Part shown: piece after piece, positions 34,075 through 42,755 of the stretch
Layout: each line of letters begins with the position of its first letter
Numbering within the stretch: position 1 is the first letter of the stretch
From: Streptomyces leeuwenhoekii
GTDB lineage: Bacteria; Actinomycetota; Actinomycetes; Streptomycetales; Streptomycetaceae
DNA: 64,000 bases
Assembly (NCBI RefSeq): GCF_001013905.1
Contig: NZ_LN831790.1
Coordinates: forward strand, 7,578,001-7,642,000
Direction of reading: 5' to 3'
Program-made: the position numbers and the translations under genes
The notes under the pieces: generated by a model
Database searches by the model: none
The model's input: only the letters and a program-made list of their open reading frames with translations
Told to the model about the DNA's origin: nothing

Positions 34075-34572
34075 ATGTCGTTCCTCCGCCGCCGCAGTGC
34101 CACCCCCGCCGGGCCCGACTTCGACGTACTGGCCATGGACCCGGGCGACTGGCCCGGCAATCTGGGCGCCGGGCTGCTGCCCGCCCCCGACGGGAGCTGC
34201 CAGGGCGTCTTCCTGCGGTACGACCTGTTCGGTGGCCGCGGCCCCGCCATGATCATCGGCAATCTGCCCGAGGGCTCCCCGGCCCGTGACCTCCCCGAGG
34301 GCCAGGTTCCCTTCGAGGTGGCCCAGCTCCTGCTGGCCCTGGAGAACGACGAGGAGGTGACCGTCGTCGGCACCGAGGACGTGCCGGTGATGCAGGGCGA
34401 CAACCTGCTGATCGTGCGTCGCCTGAAGCTCTCCGAGGGCCGGATCTCCTGTGTGCAGTTCGACCGCAGCGACAACGTGCTGGTGACCATCGCCGCCTGG
34501 GACCGCCCCATCACCGACGACCTGTACGCCCTGCTGAAGCCGCTCCCGGCGGAGCTTTTCCAGCAGGGCTGA
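34075..34572 (+). CDS. Conserved protein of unknown function
   Basis: A 165-residue soluble protein that I do not recognise. It has no signal peptide or membrane helix and is moderately acidic, with an alternating strand/helix pattern (for example QVPFEVAQLLLALENDEEVT and EGRISCVQFDRSDNVLVT). The coding bias is normal. It ends 17 bp before the stop of the convergent amidase gene. The sequence is of the broadly conserved streptomycete type, so it is very likely a real gene. Confidence 0.75.
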   Translation: MSFLRRRSATPAGPDFDVLAMDPGDWPGNLGAGLLPAPDGSCQGVFLRYDLFGGRGPAMIIGNLPEGSPARDLPEGQVPFEVAQLLLALENDEEVTVVGTEDVPVMQGDNLLIVRRLKLSEGRISCVQFDRSDNVLVTIAAWDRPITDDLYALLKPLPAELFQQG

Positions 34573-34589
34573 CCGGCCCCGCGGACCTT

Positions 34590-36551
34590 TCAGGGAACGA
34601 CCCGCACGTCGGCGGCGCGCACGAACGCGACCCGGTGGCCGAACTGGATCTGGTAGTACCGGTCCTCGCCGATCACCGTCCGGTGTGTGTCGGGGGCGAA
34701 GGTGACCGCGTAGTAGTACTCACCGGGCACCTCGTCACCGACGACGTACCGCTGCCCCGCGGGCAGCCGGTACGGCAGCGGCGACACCGCCTGGGCGGGC
34801 ACGCCGGCCGGGTAGGCCGCCCTCTCCGGGTAGGCCCGCCCGTAGACGGGGATGCTCTCCAGGCCCTCCCGGGGCGTCACCGTCCGGCCCGCCGCGGGCA
34901 CCGCCACCGGATCCTTCGCCGGGTTGCGGAACCATGCCTTCTGGCCCAGGTACCAGATCGCCGTCCAGTCCCCCCACCGGTCGGCGACCGCGTAACTCTG
35001 GCCGGTCGACACCCGCGAGGACGGATCGTTCACCCCGGTCGTCGGGACCGTGCCCAGGCCGACGTCCCTGATGAGCGGCGCCTCGACGTCATGGTCCGTG
35101 TACAGCCGCACCGCGCTGGAGCCGTGCGACGCGCACGGCTCACCCCGGACCGCGCATCCGGTGTACTCGGGGCGGTTGCGGGCGTAGTCGGGGCGGATCG
35201 TCACCAGATCCGCGTTCCTGCCCGCGCCGGGCTCGATGGGACGGCCCAGCAGCCGGAAGTAGTGCCGCCAGTCCCAGTACGGGCCCGGGTCGGTGTGCAT
35301 GCCCGGTATCGTCCCGGCGGTCGGGCCGGGCACATTGTCGTGGCCCAGGACGTGCTGCCGGTCCAGCGGGATGCCGTACTTCCTGGCCAGGTACTTCACC
35401 AGCCGCGCCGAGGAGCGGTACATCGCCTCGGTGTACCAGGCGTCCGGCTCAGCCAGGAAGCCCTCGTGCTCCAGGCCGATGGACTTGGCGTTGACGTACC
35501 AGTTGCCCGCGTGCCAGGCCACGTTCTCGGCCTTCACATGCTGGGCGATGTGCCCGTCGGTGGAGCGCAGCGTGTAGTGCCACGACACATAGGTGGGGTC
35601 CTGCACCATGTTCAGCACGCCGTCCCAGGCGCCCTCGGTGTCGTGGACGACGATGTACCGGATGGAGGGGGAGGCGGGCCGATCGGCCAGGTCGTGGTTG
35701 CCGTAGTCGCCGTCCCCGAACTCCTCGTACGGGGCCGGGATCCATTCGCAGGACACCGTCCTCGGGCACTCCGTGCCGGCGGCGGCCGGGGCCCGCAGGC
35801 CCGCCTGCGCGAGCTGGGCGGTGTCCGGTGCCAGCTCCGGCCGGGCCGGCAGGACGATGCGCTGCCCGGCGTCCGTGGTGTGCCGCTCGCCCGCGCGGAT
35901 CACCTCGTACACGTCGTCGGCGTAGGCCGCCGCGGTCGCCGAGTCGTCGGCGCCCGAGAACCGGGCCACCGCCCCGTACCAGTCCGCGGGGTTCCGGCTG
36001 AGCGGCTCGCCCAGTTCCCGCTGGGCGGCGGCGAGCAGCGCGGCACCGCCCGCCACGTTGGCGGCCGGGTCGGTGCGCAGCGCCTCGGCGCTCAGCCCGG
36101 TCAGCTCGGCCGCCCTCGGCAGGGTCTTCAGCCGGGCCGGCAGGGCGGCGGTGTCCGGGGGAGCGGGCCGCGGGTGCAGCGGGGCGCGGGCGTCGTCGCC
36201 GCGCGGATCTTCGGTGCCCTCGTCGTGATGTGACGTTTCAGCAAGCGCGGCGCGGGCGTCGGTGAGGTGCATCGGGCCATAGCCGCCGGTCACGCTCGGG
36301 GCGCCGCCGTGCGCGTCCCAGCGGGACTGGAGGTAGGAGACGCCCAGCAGCACGCTCTGCGGTACGCGGTACTCGGCCGCCGCCGCGGCGAAGGCCCGCT
36401 GGAGACGGCCGTCCTGGGCGGGAGGGGCGCCGGAGGGGGCGGCGCCCAGCAGCGGCGGCAGGAGCAGGGCCGCGGCGGCCACGGCACGGACCGCGCGGCG
36501 CGGGCGTCCGAGGGCGGGGACGGAGCCGGCGTCGGTGACGGAACCTCGCAA
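34590..36551 (-). CDS. Secreted N-acetylmuramoyl-L-alanine amidase with extra domains
   Basis: A 653-residue secreted peptidoglycan amidase. The signal peptide covers about residues 1-38 after an Arg-rich start. A lysozyme/transglycosylase-like segment follows (VPQSVLLGVSYLQSRWDAHG near 65). The amidase-2/PGRP domain is at about residues 285-440, with zinc-site candidates in IVVHDTEG, HVLGHDNVPG and MHTDPGPYWDW. The C-terminal 200 residues form an SH3-like binding region. A TTG start at 36551 is chosen because AGGAGG lies 5 bp upstream; the open frame continues further but its extra 28 residues precede this ribosome-binding site. It likely remodels or degrades cell wall. Confidence 0.88.
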   Translation of the reverse strand: MRGSVTDAGSVPALGRPRRAVRAVAAAALLLPPLLGAAPSGAPPAQDGRLQRAFAAAAAEYRVPQSVLLGVSYLQSRWDAHGGAPSVTGGYGPMHLTDARAALAETSHHDEGTEDPRGDDARAPLHPRPAPPDTAALPARLKTLPRAAELTGLSAEALRTDPAANVAGGAALLAAAQRELGEPLSRNPADWYGAVARFSGADDSATAAAYADDVYEVIRAGERHTTDAGQRIVLPARPELAPDTAQLAQAGLRAPAAAGTECPRTVSCEWIPAPYEEFGDGDYGNHDLADRPASPSIRYIVVHDTEGAWDGVLNMVQDPTYVSWHYTLRSTDGHIAQHVKAENVAWHAGNWYVNAKSIGLEHEGFLAEPDAWYTEAMYRSSARLVKYLARKYGIPLDRQHVLGHDNVPGPTAGTIPGMHTDPGPYWDWRHYFRLLGRPIEPGAGRNADLVTIRPDYARNRPEYTGCAVRGEPCASHGSSAVRLYTDHDVEAPLIRDVGLGTVPTTGVNDPSSRVSTGQSYAVADRWGDWTAIWYLGQKAWFRNPAKDPVAVPAAGRTVTPREGLESIPVYGRAYPERAAYPAGVPAQAVSPLPYRLPAGQRYVVGDEVPGEYYYAVTFAPDTHRTVIGEDRYYQIQFGHRVAFVRAADVRVVP

Positions 36552-36820
36552 TGCAGCCTCCTGGGACGGTCGGGCGTGGCGGGGTGTGCGGGGCCGGGCT
36601 GGGTCAGTGGTACCGGCGGCCCGGCGATCCGTCAATCACGCCTGAGGGCAGGAGGTTCGGTTTGCGGGCAGGAGGAGATGGTGGGTTTCGCGGGCGGGCA
36701 CGCCGGGGCCTGCGGGGCGTCAATGGCGTACACCAGTGGTCCCCCGCCCGGGTCATGACGCACGAAAGTCCGCAGTGCGCCCCTGTCCGGCCGGGCGCAT
36801 CGCGGACTCTCGCGTCCCCG

Positions 36821-37957
36821 TCAGCGAGTGCCGACCGCCGCACGCACGGCCCTGCGGGCCAGTTGGCAGTCGTCGTGCAGCCGCCGCAGCAGCAGCCGCT
36901 GTTCCTCGCCGGTCGGCGCAGCACCCGGGTGGGCCGTGCCCGGTGCCGCCGGGGTCGTGTCGTGCATCGAACGCTGCACGGCGGACTCGTAGGTGCGGAT
37001 CTCGCGGGTCAGCACGAGCATCAGGTTCACCAGGAAGGCGTCGCGCGAGGCGGGGCCCGCCGACTGCGCGATCTGGCTGATGTGCCGCCGGGCCAGCGGC
37101 GCGTCCCCGAGCACCGCCCACAGCGTCGCCAGGTCGTACCCCGGCAGGTACCAGCCCGCGTGCTCCCAGTCCACCAGCACTGGACCGGCCGGTGACAGGA
37201 GGATGTTCGACAACAGCGCGTCGCCGTGGCAGAACTGGCCCATGCCCTGGCGTCCGGCCGCGTGGGCGATGCCGTGCAGCAGCTTCTGCAGGTCGCCCAG
37301 GTCCCGGTCGGTGAGCAGCCCGAGCTCGTGGTACCGGGAGATCCGCGCCGCGTAGTCCAGCGGGGCGTCGAAGGTGCCCGCCGGGGGCCGCCAACTGTTC
37401 AGCCGGCAGATGGCTCCTAGCGCCGCTCTGATGTCCGCTCGCTGCGGCGCCTCCGCGGGGTGCCGCTGGAGTGCCGCCGCCCGCCCCGGCATCCGCTCGA
37501 TGACGAGGGTGCCGTGGTCCGGGTCCGCCGCGATCAGCCGCGGCACCCGCACCGGCGGGCGGTGGCGGACGAAGGAGCGGTAAGCAGCTATTTCGTGCCG
37601 GCTTCGCTCCGCCCAGGCGGGGGAGTGGTCCAATAAGCACTTGGCGACGGCCGTGCTGCGTCCGGTCGTACCGACCAGCAGCACGGAGCGTCCGCTGCGG
37701 CGCAGCACCTGCACCGGGGAGAACTCCGGGCAGATGCGGTGCACCGCGGCGATCGCCGTGCGTAGCTGAGTGCCCTGAGGGCCGGACAAGTCGATTCTCC
37801 CGCTGAGCGGTTGAGTGCCGGGCCCCGCGGCGCGCAGCGGCCGACCCGCCCCGAGGACGGGGGCCGCCGGGCGCGCGGGAGCGAGATAAGGTCCGCCGCC
37901 CGCCGGGCGGTGCAGCGGCCGGGGCGGGGCGGACACGGAGGACGATGCTGCGTACAT
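36821..37957 (-). CDS. Aminoglycoside-phosphotransferase-fold kinase (APH family)
   Basis: A 378-residue protein with the APH/choline-kinase fold. The catalytic loop [11 protein letters not shown] (Brenner motif H-G-D-x4-N) near residue 250 and the metal-binding VDWEHAGW about 17 residues later are both intact, so the kinase should be active. The N-terminal 60 residues are Pro/Ala/Gly-rich and low in complexity, so the true start could lie downstream of the ATG chosen. The substrate is unknown; these kinases phosphorylate small alcohols or antibiotics. It is divergent from the NsdA-like gene across 243 bp, a pairing that may be functional. Confidence 0.83.
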   Translation of the reverse strand: MYAASSSVSAPPRPLHRPAGGGPYLAPARPAAPVLGAGRPLRAAGPGTQPLSGRIDLSGPQGTQLRTAIAAVHRICPEFSPVQVLRRSGRSVLLVGTTGRSTAVAKCLLDHSPAWAERSRHEIAAYRSFVRHRPPVRVPRLIAADPDHGTLVIERMPGRAAALQRHPAEAPQRADIRAALGAICRLNSWRPPAGTFDAPLDYAARISRYHELGLLTDRDLGDLQKLLHGIAHAAGRQGMGQFCHGDALLSNILLSPAGPVLVDWEHAGWYLPGYDLATLWAVLGDAPLARRHISQIAQSAGPASRDAFLVNLMLVLTREIRTYESAVQRSMHDTTPAAPGTAHPGAAPTGEEQRLLLRRLHDDCQLARRAVRAAVGTR

Positions 37958-38109
37958 GGGCGAGACAGATCCCTTCGTGTGCCTGCTGTGCCTGCCTGAA
38001 CGTCGCACACCCGGCCCGGCCGCCGCAGAAGCACCCTGGGGAATGCCCCTGCGGCGACCGGGCCGGGGTGGCGCTTTCCTACCTGACACCCGAACAGCCC
38101 TGGCACACC

Positions 38110-38140
38110 ATCTGGCGCACCCTGGCGAACCCTGGCGAAT
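38110..38140. repeat. Three tandem 10-bp repeats in the divergent gap
   Basis: The units CTGGCGCACC, CTGGCGAACC and CTGGCGAATA follow one another without a gap, about 60 bp before the NsdA-like start. One helical turn per unit suggests stacked half-sites for a DNA-binding protein. Confidence 0.5.
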
Positions 38141-38200
38141 AGTCGCCCGGCAACTTTGCCCGGGCTACTGTCAAGTCAGCCGAGAACCTGGGGGCTTGAT

Positions 38201-39712
38201 GTGAGCGGACAACCCAACACCCGGCTCGCGGACCTGTTCGGCCTGGCCGGCTGGTCCAAGGGCGAGCTCGCGCGGCTGGTCAACCGGCAGGCGGCGGCCA
38301 TGGGCCACCCCCAACTGGCGACCGACACCTCGCGGGTACGGCGTTGGATCGACATGGGGGAGATACCTCGCGATCCGGTGCCGCGCGTGCTGGCGGCTCT
38401 GTTCACCGAGCGTCTCGGCCGTGTCGTGACCATCGAGGACCTCGGTCTGGTACGGCACGGGCGTGCGGGGAAACGGCAGGGCGGCGGGAGTGAGCATCCC
38501 GACGGAGTGCCGTGGGCGCCCGAACGGACCGCCGCGGTCCTCACCGAATTCACGGGAATGGACCTCATGCTCAACCGACGCGGCTTGGTGGGCGCGGGTG
38601 CCGCGCTCACCGCGGGATCCGCACTCACCGGCGGATCCGCTCTCAGCAGTGCCATGCACGACTGGCTGCGCACCGACCCGGCCCTGGCTGCCGACGCTCC
38701 CGACTTCGACAACCCCCTGTACACCGCCGACCCCGCTGGGTACGACCGCTACGAGGCCGCTCCCATCGGATCACAGGAGATCGAGGAACTGGAGCGCTCG
38801 GTGGAGGTGTTCCGCGCCTGGGACGCCGCCCGCGGCGGCGGTCTCCAGCGCAAGGCGGTGGTGGGCCAGCTCAACGAGGTGGGCGGCATGCTCGCCTACC
38901 GTCACCCGCCCCATCTCCAGCGGCGCCTGTGGGGCGTCGCCGCCAACCTCGCCGTCCTGGCCGGGTGGATGTCGCACGACGTCGGCCTGGAGCCCACCGC
39001 CCAGAAGTACTTCGTCATCGCCACGCACGCCGCGCGGGAGGGCGGCGACCGGCCCCGCGCCGGTGAGGCGCTGTCCCGGGCGGCCCGGCAGATGGTGCAC
39101 CTGGGCCGGCCCGACGACGCCCTGCACCTGATGAAGCTCGCCCGGTCCGGCTCCGGCGACCAGCTGCTGCCCCGCACCCGGGCGATGTTCCACACCATCG
39201 AGGCGTGGGCGCAGGCATCGATGGGGAAGGGGCAGGCGATGCGCCGCACCCTGGGGCGGGCGGAGGACCTCTTCGTCTCCGACAGGAACGACATGAAGCC
39301 GCCGGACTGGATGCAGACCTTCCGGGACGAGGACCTGTACGGCATGCAGGCGCTCGCCTACCGCACCCTGGCGGAGTTCGAGCCGGGCGCGGCCGCGCAC
39401 GCCCAGTACTACGCGGAGAAGGCGCTGGCCCTGCGGATCGACGGACGCGAGCGGTCGAAGATCTTCGACCATCTGTCCATGGCCTCCGCCTGTTTCATCG
39501 CGGACGACCCCGAACAGGCGGACCGCTACGCGCGCCTCGCCCTGATGTCGATGGGTTCCAACTCCTCGCGCCGCACCTGGGACCGGCTGCGCCAGATGTA
39601 CCGGCTCACCGCCGAGTACGCCGACTACCCGAGGATCCGGGAGCTCCGGGAGGAGATCAAGCTGGCGCTGCCCAAGGAGAAGGGGCGGGGCGGCAGAAGC
39701 GCGCCGGCGTAG
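38201..39712 (+). CDS. NsdA-like TPR regulatory protein
   Basis: A 503-residue protein resembling NsdA, a negative regulator of sporulation and antibiotic production in Streptomyces coelicolor. The N-terminal 80 residues look like an atypical DNA-binding head (LADLFGLAGWSKGELARLVN, DTSRVRRWIDMGEIPRDPVP). From about residue 190 onward, helical repeats of the TPR type run to the end, including LMSMGSNSSRRTWDRLRQMY. The start is GTG at 38201 with a GGGGG site upstream. I match it from memory of the family and not from an alignment, so the NsdA label is tentative; a TPR-type developmental regulator is secure. Confidence 0.65.
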   Translation: MSGQPNTRLADLFGLAGWSKGELARLVNRQAAAMGHPQLATDTSRVRRWIDMGEIPRDPVPRVLAALFTERLGRVVTIEDLGLVRHGRAGKRQGGGSEHPDGVPWAPERTAAVLTEFTGMDLMLNRRGLVGAGAALTAGSALTGGSALSSAMHDWLRTDPALAADAPDFDNPLYTADPAGYDRYEAAPIGSQEIEELERSVEVFRAWDAARGGGLQRKAVVGQLNEVGGMLAYRHPPHLQRRLWGVAANLAVLAGWMSHDVGLEPTAQKYFVIATHAAREGGDRPRAGEALSRAARQMVHLGRPDDALHLMKLARSGSGDQLLPRTRAMFHTIEAWAQASMGKGQAMRRTLGRAEDLFVSDRNDMKPPDWMQTFRDEDLYGMQALAYRTLAEFEPGAAAHAQYYAEKALALRIDGRERSKIFDHLSMASACFIADDPEQADRYARLALMSMGSNSSRRTWDRLRQMYRLTAEYADYPRIRELREEIKLALPKEKGRGGRSAPA

Positions 39713-39733
39713 GCGTCGCGCGCCCCGCCGGTC

Positions 39734-41119
39734 CTACGTGGTCACCCTGGCGACGAGCACCTGGGCGCCGTCCGCGGGTCCGGGCCCGCCGCACCGCTCC
39801 ACGACCGTCCGCAGTCCTTCCTGCGCGGTGCGGGCGGTGGCGAGGTGCGGGGCCAGGGCGAGGAACGGGTCCGCGGTGCCGCTGCCGCCGTGCCGCGGCG
39901 CCGGAGCCGTGCTGTGGAGCAGCAGGACGTCGCCCGCTCGCAGGGTCTCCCCGGCCTGCTGCGACGCGGCGTCCGGTGCGAGCAGTCTGCGCCCCGCCCC
40001 GGCACGGAACAGCAGCGGTGCGGGGTGGTCCGTGCGCGCCCATTCGAGCGTGCGGGTCGCGGGCCGGTAGAGGCAGCACACCGCGCCGGTCAGGGCGGCC
40101 GGCGGGGCCGTGGTGCCGAGCAGCCGGTCCAGCAGGGTCAGCAGTTCGGCCGGCCGGGCACCCGCCAGTGCGATGCCGCGCAGGGCGCCGAGCAGCATCG
40201 CCGTACCCTCGTCGGCGCCGGTCCGGGTCGGGTCACCGGCCGCGAGCAGTGTCTCGCCGCCGGCGAGGGGGAGGGCGTCGCACCATGCGCCGTCCGGCGT
40301 GGCGGCCGATGACGGCAGGCGTCCGACGGCGATGTCCATGCCCCGGCCGCCCCGGCGCGGGAGCCGCAGGGAGCCGTGCCCGGGTGGCACGGCCTCCTGC
40401 GACTCGACCGCGGCCCGGTGCCCGGGCTGCGCCTGCCGCCCGTCGTGCCGGAGCGAGTCACGGGTCTCGCTCACCACACGCCGGCTGCGGCGCAGCTCGC
40501 TGACGTCCCGCAGCACCGCCCACATCGAGGCGGTGCCGCCGTCGGCGTCGAGCACGGGCTCGCCCATCATGTGCACGGTCCGTACGGCTCCGTCGGGGTG
40601 CACGACGCGGAACTCCCCGTCGACCGGCCGTCCGTCGACGAGGCAGTCCGTGACCATCGCCGTCAGCTTCGGCCGGTCCTCGGTGTGCACCAGCGAGGGC
40701 AGCTCGTCGAGGGTGAGCGGGGGAGCGGAGGGGGCGCGTCCGAGGATCCGGTACAGCTCCCCGGACCACTCGGCCGCATCGGTCAGCAGGTTCCATTCGG
40801 CGCTGCCCACCCGGCTCAGCAGGGAACCGGAGGCGGGCCGGTCCGGGTCGCGGGAGGCTTCCCGGGCGGCCGGGCAAGCGGGCGGCGGCCCGTCCCGCAA
40901 CTGTGCCAAATGCGCGTCGAGGTCCTCGAGCTGGTGCAGCGCCAGGTCGTACAGGGCGCGCTGCCAGCGTCCGCGGAGCCCCGCTTCCTCGTGCCTGGTG
41001 TCGCGGCGGACGGCGTCCACCTCGCCCTTGAGCCGTCGCGCCTGCCAGATCAGCGCCTCGACCGCACCGCGCCCGGGCGGCCGGGCGGACGGGCGGTCCG
41101 CGGAGAGGGGGGACGGCAT
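39734..41119 (-). CDS. PAS-SpoIIE (PP2C-like) protein with altered metal-site residues
   Basis: A 461-residue protein with a helical N terminus (residues about 15-75), a PAS domain near 100-215 (WNLLTDAAEWSGELYRIL through the VLRDVSELRRSRR hinge), and a SpoIIE-type phosphatase domain from about 265. In the phosphatase part the canonical GGDWYD reads GAWCD, and the usual TDG triplet after LLLxx is replaced by STA. Two metal-coordinating aspartates thus appear lost. It may be an inactive or weakly active phosphatase acting as a binding partner, although similar GAWCD forms are common in streptomycetes. It lies convergent with the NsdA-like gene. Confidence 0.82.
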   Translation of the reverse strand: MPSPLSADRPSARPPGRGAVEALIWQARRLKGEVDAVRRDTRHEEAGLRGRWQRALYDLALHQLEDLDAHLAQLRDGPPPACPAAREASRDPDRPASGSLLSRVGSAEWNLLTDAAEWSGELYRILGRAPSAPPLTLDELPSLVHTEDRPKLTAMVTDCLVDGRPVDGEFRVVHPDGAVRTVHMMGEPVLDADGGTASMWAVLRDVSELRRSRRVVSETRDSLRHDGRQAQPGHRAAVESQEAVPPGHGSLRLPRRGGRGMDIAVGRLPSSAATPDGAWCDALPLAGGETLLAAGDPTRTGADEGTAMLLGALRGIALAGARPAELLTLLDRLLGTTAPPAALTGAVCCLYRPATRTLEWARTDHPAPLLFRAGAGRRLLAPDAASQQAGETLRAGDVLLLHSTAPAPRHGGSGTADPFLALAPHLATARTAQEGLRTVVERCGGPGPADGAQVLVARVTT

Positions 41120-41490
41120 GACGGACTCCGTTGAGCAGACGGGACGACCGAGACGTGACCCAGGCGGGCGGCGGGACCGTTATGACTGTTGCACAGCCCG
41201 CCACCGCCTGTAAGGGATTCGGCAACACACGATACGGTGGTGCTTCTGGCATATGCCACCGTCTTCGCGGATCGATCGTCCCGGACTCGCGCGTACTGCG
41301 ATCGGCGCTCAAGTCGTAGTAGTCGTACGGGACTTGACGGAGGCGGCGAGTCGAGCGCTCCATCGCCCAAACGTTCGTCGTATCTGCGTTCTGGTGATGT
41401 GGCCGCACGGGTGCGCGAGGGTCGTGGGGCGGGGGGCCGGGTGTTCGGGGTGTGTGGTCCCATCGCCGGTGGGCTGGTGCCGCGGCACCA
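41120..41490. other. Non-coding upstream region of the PAS-SpoIIE gene
   Basis: This 371-bp stretch holds no supported gene. It is a little less GC-rich than the surroundings around 41150-41330 and probably contains the promoter of the leftward PAS-SpoIIE gene. Confidence 0.45.
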
Positions 41491-41687
41491 GGGCCTCTCC
41501 TTTGGATCAGGCCGGGCTCGCGGGGCCTGGCGCCCTTCCCCCACGCTCGGCTTCGCTCGCGCGGGAGGGCCCCCCGCCGCCGCGTTGTCGTCGGTTGCCA
41601 TGGCTCCGCCATGACGCCCTCCTCCGCCTTGCGATGCACGGCACCGGACCCCGCTCCCTGATCCGGCCTGATCCAAACGAAAGACCC
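41491..41687. repeat. Inverted-repeat-bounded 197-bp element (MITE-like)
   Basis: The ends 41491-41515 and 41663-41687 are 25-bp inverted repeats matching at 22 positions; the core TTTGGATCAGGCCGG is identical. The interior has no open frame of note and contains smaller palindromes, for example around GCTCGGCTTCGCTCGCG and CCATGGCTCCGCCATG. The right end touches the IS481 target duplication. It may be a MITE or a structured repeat. Confidence 0.5.
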
Positions 41688-41691
41688 TAGG
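41686..41691. repeat. Left target-site duplication CCTAGG
   Basis: CCTAGG flanks the left end of the insertion sequence and recurs at 42750-42755. IS481-group elements are known to duplicate an NCTAGN target. Confidence 0.8.
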
Positions 41692-41716
41692 TGTGTTGTC
41701 CCGGGACGTTGGTGAC
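41692..41716 (+). repeat. Left terminal inverted repeat of IS
   Basis: The 25-bp left end begins TGTGTTGTCCCGGG and pairs with the right end at 22 of 25 positions. Confidence 0.88.
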
Positions 41717-41800
41717 ACGCGTGCTGGGTGCTTGAACGGGTGAGGGCCTTCTGGGTTCGGTGTGGATTGCGACATCTGCACCCGACCGCAGGAGGCCCTC

Positions 41801-42754
41801 GTGTCCCACCGTAATGCCCCGCTGACCCCGACCGGGCGGCTTCGCCTGGCCCGGTGCGTCGTCGACGACGGCTGGCCGGTGCGCCGGGCCGCGGAACGCT
41901 TCCAGGTCAGCCACACCACCGCAGCCCGCTGGGCCGGGCGCTACCGGCAGGCGGGCCCCGAAGGGATGCACGACCGTTCCAGCCGCCCGCACCACCAGCC
42001 CCGCCGGTCTCCGGCCACGGTCGAGGAACACGTCGTACGCCTGCGGCACGAGCACCGCATCGGCCCCGTCCGGCTGGCCGCCCGGTGCGGCATCGCGCCG
42101 TCGACGGCCCACCGCATCCTCGTCCGCCACAACCTGCCCGCCCTGGCCGCGCTGGACCGGGCCACCGGCGAGCCCGTCCGCCGCTACGAACGCGCCCGCC
42201 CGGGCGAACTCGTCCACATCGACGTCAAGAAACTCGGCCGCATCCCCGATGGCGGCGGCCACAAGGTCCTCGGCCGCGCAGCCGGCCGCAAGAACCGCAC
42301 CGGCACCGGTCTCGCCTACCTCCACACCGCCCTGGACGATCACTCCCGGCTTGCCTACACCGAAGACCTGCCCGACGAGAAGGCGGCCACCTGCGCCGCC
42401 TTCCTCACCCGGGCCACCGCCTGGTTCGCCGCCCACGGCATCACCGTCGAGCGGGTCCTGACCGACAACGCCTGGGCCTACACGAAGAACACCTGGCGCG
42501 ACACCTGCCGGAACCTGGGGATCCAACCGCGCTGGACCCGGCCGTGGCGACCGCAGACCAACGGCAAGGTCGAGCGCTTCCACCGCACCCTGCTCGAAGA
42601 GTGGGCCTACATACGGCCCTACACCTCAGACCGCGAACGACAGGCCGCATTTCCCGACTGGCTGGACTGGTACAACTACCACCGACCCCACACCGGCATC
42701 GACGGCCACACACCCGCCAGCCGCGTCACCAACCTGCCGGGACAGCACACCTAG
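41801..42754 (+). CDS. IS481-family DDE transposase
   Basis: A 317-residue integrase-core transposase. The N terminus has a helix-turn-helix (VRRAAERFQVSHTTAARWAG, about residues 20-39). The DDE triad is visible in VHIDVKKLG, LTDNAWAY and TNGKVERFHRT. The GTG start is set by AGGAGG 5 bp upstream. The reading frame has no native stop inside the element: its TAG is formed from the last A/C of the repeat plus the CTAG of the flanking target duplication. All key residues are intact, so the enzyme should be active. Confidence 0.93.
   Translation: MSHRNAPLTPTGRLRLARCVVDDGWPVRRAAERFQVSHTTAARWAGRYRQAGPEGMHDRSSRPHHQPRRSPATVEEHVVRLRHEHRIGPVRLAARCGIAPSTAHRILVRHNLPALAALDRATGEPVRRYERARPGELVHIDVKKLGRIPDGGGHKVLGRAAGRKNRTGTGLAYLHTALDDHSRLAYTEDLPDEKAATCAAFLTRATAWFAAHGITVERVLTDNAWAYTKNTWRDTCRNLGIQPRWTRPWRPQTNGKVERFHRTLLEEWAYIRPYTSDRERQAAFPDWLDWYNYHRPHTGIDGHTPASRVTNLPGQHT
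42725..42749 (-). repeat. Right terminal inverted repeat of IS
   Basis: The right end reads TGTGCTGTCCCGGC on the minus strand and lies inside the last codons of the transposase gene. Confidence 0.88.
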
Positions 42755-42755
42755 G
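42750..42755. repeat. Right target-site duplication CCTAGG
   Basis: This copy of CCTAGG contains the stop codon of the transposase on the plus strand and that of the leftward mycothiol-type gene on the minus strand. Confidence 0.8.

Larger units (their letters stand above)
41692..42749 (+). mobile_element. IS481-family insertion sequence, intact
   Basis: A 1058-bp element with 25-bp terminal inverted repeats (41692-41716 and 42725-42749) that start TGTG and match at 22 positions. It is flanked by CCTAGG on both sides. One transposase gene fills the inside. All parts look functional, so the insertion appears recent. It sits exactly at the stop codon of the leftward mycothiol-type gene, which it does not disrupt. 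Confidence 0.92.

Noticed and set aside
38110..38140. CRISPR-like array
   Set aside because: Three abutting 10-bp units have no spacers, and no cas genes are present.
37945..38204. Short cysteine-rich frames in the gap between the APH-like kinase and the NsdA-like gene
   Set aside because: No ribosome-binding site, overlap with both divergent leaders, and no recognisable domain; the tandem repeats in the gap are better explained as regulatory.
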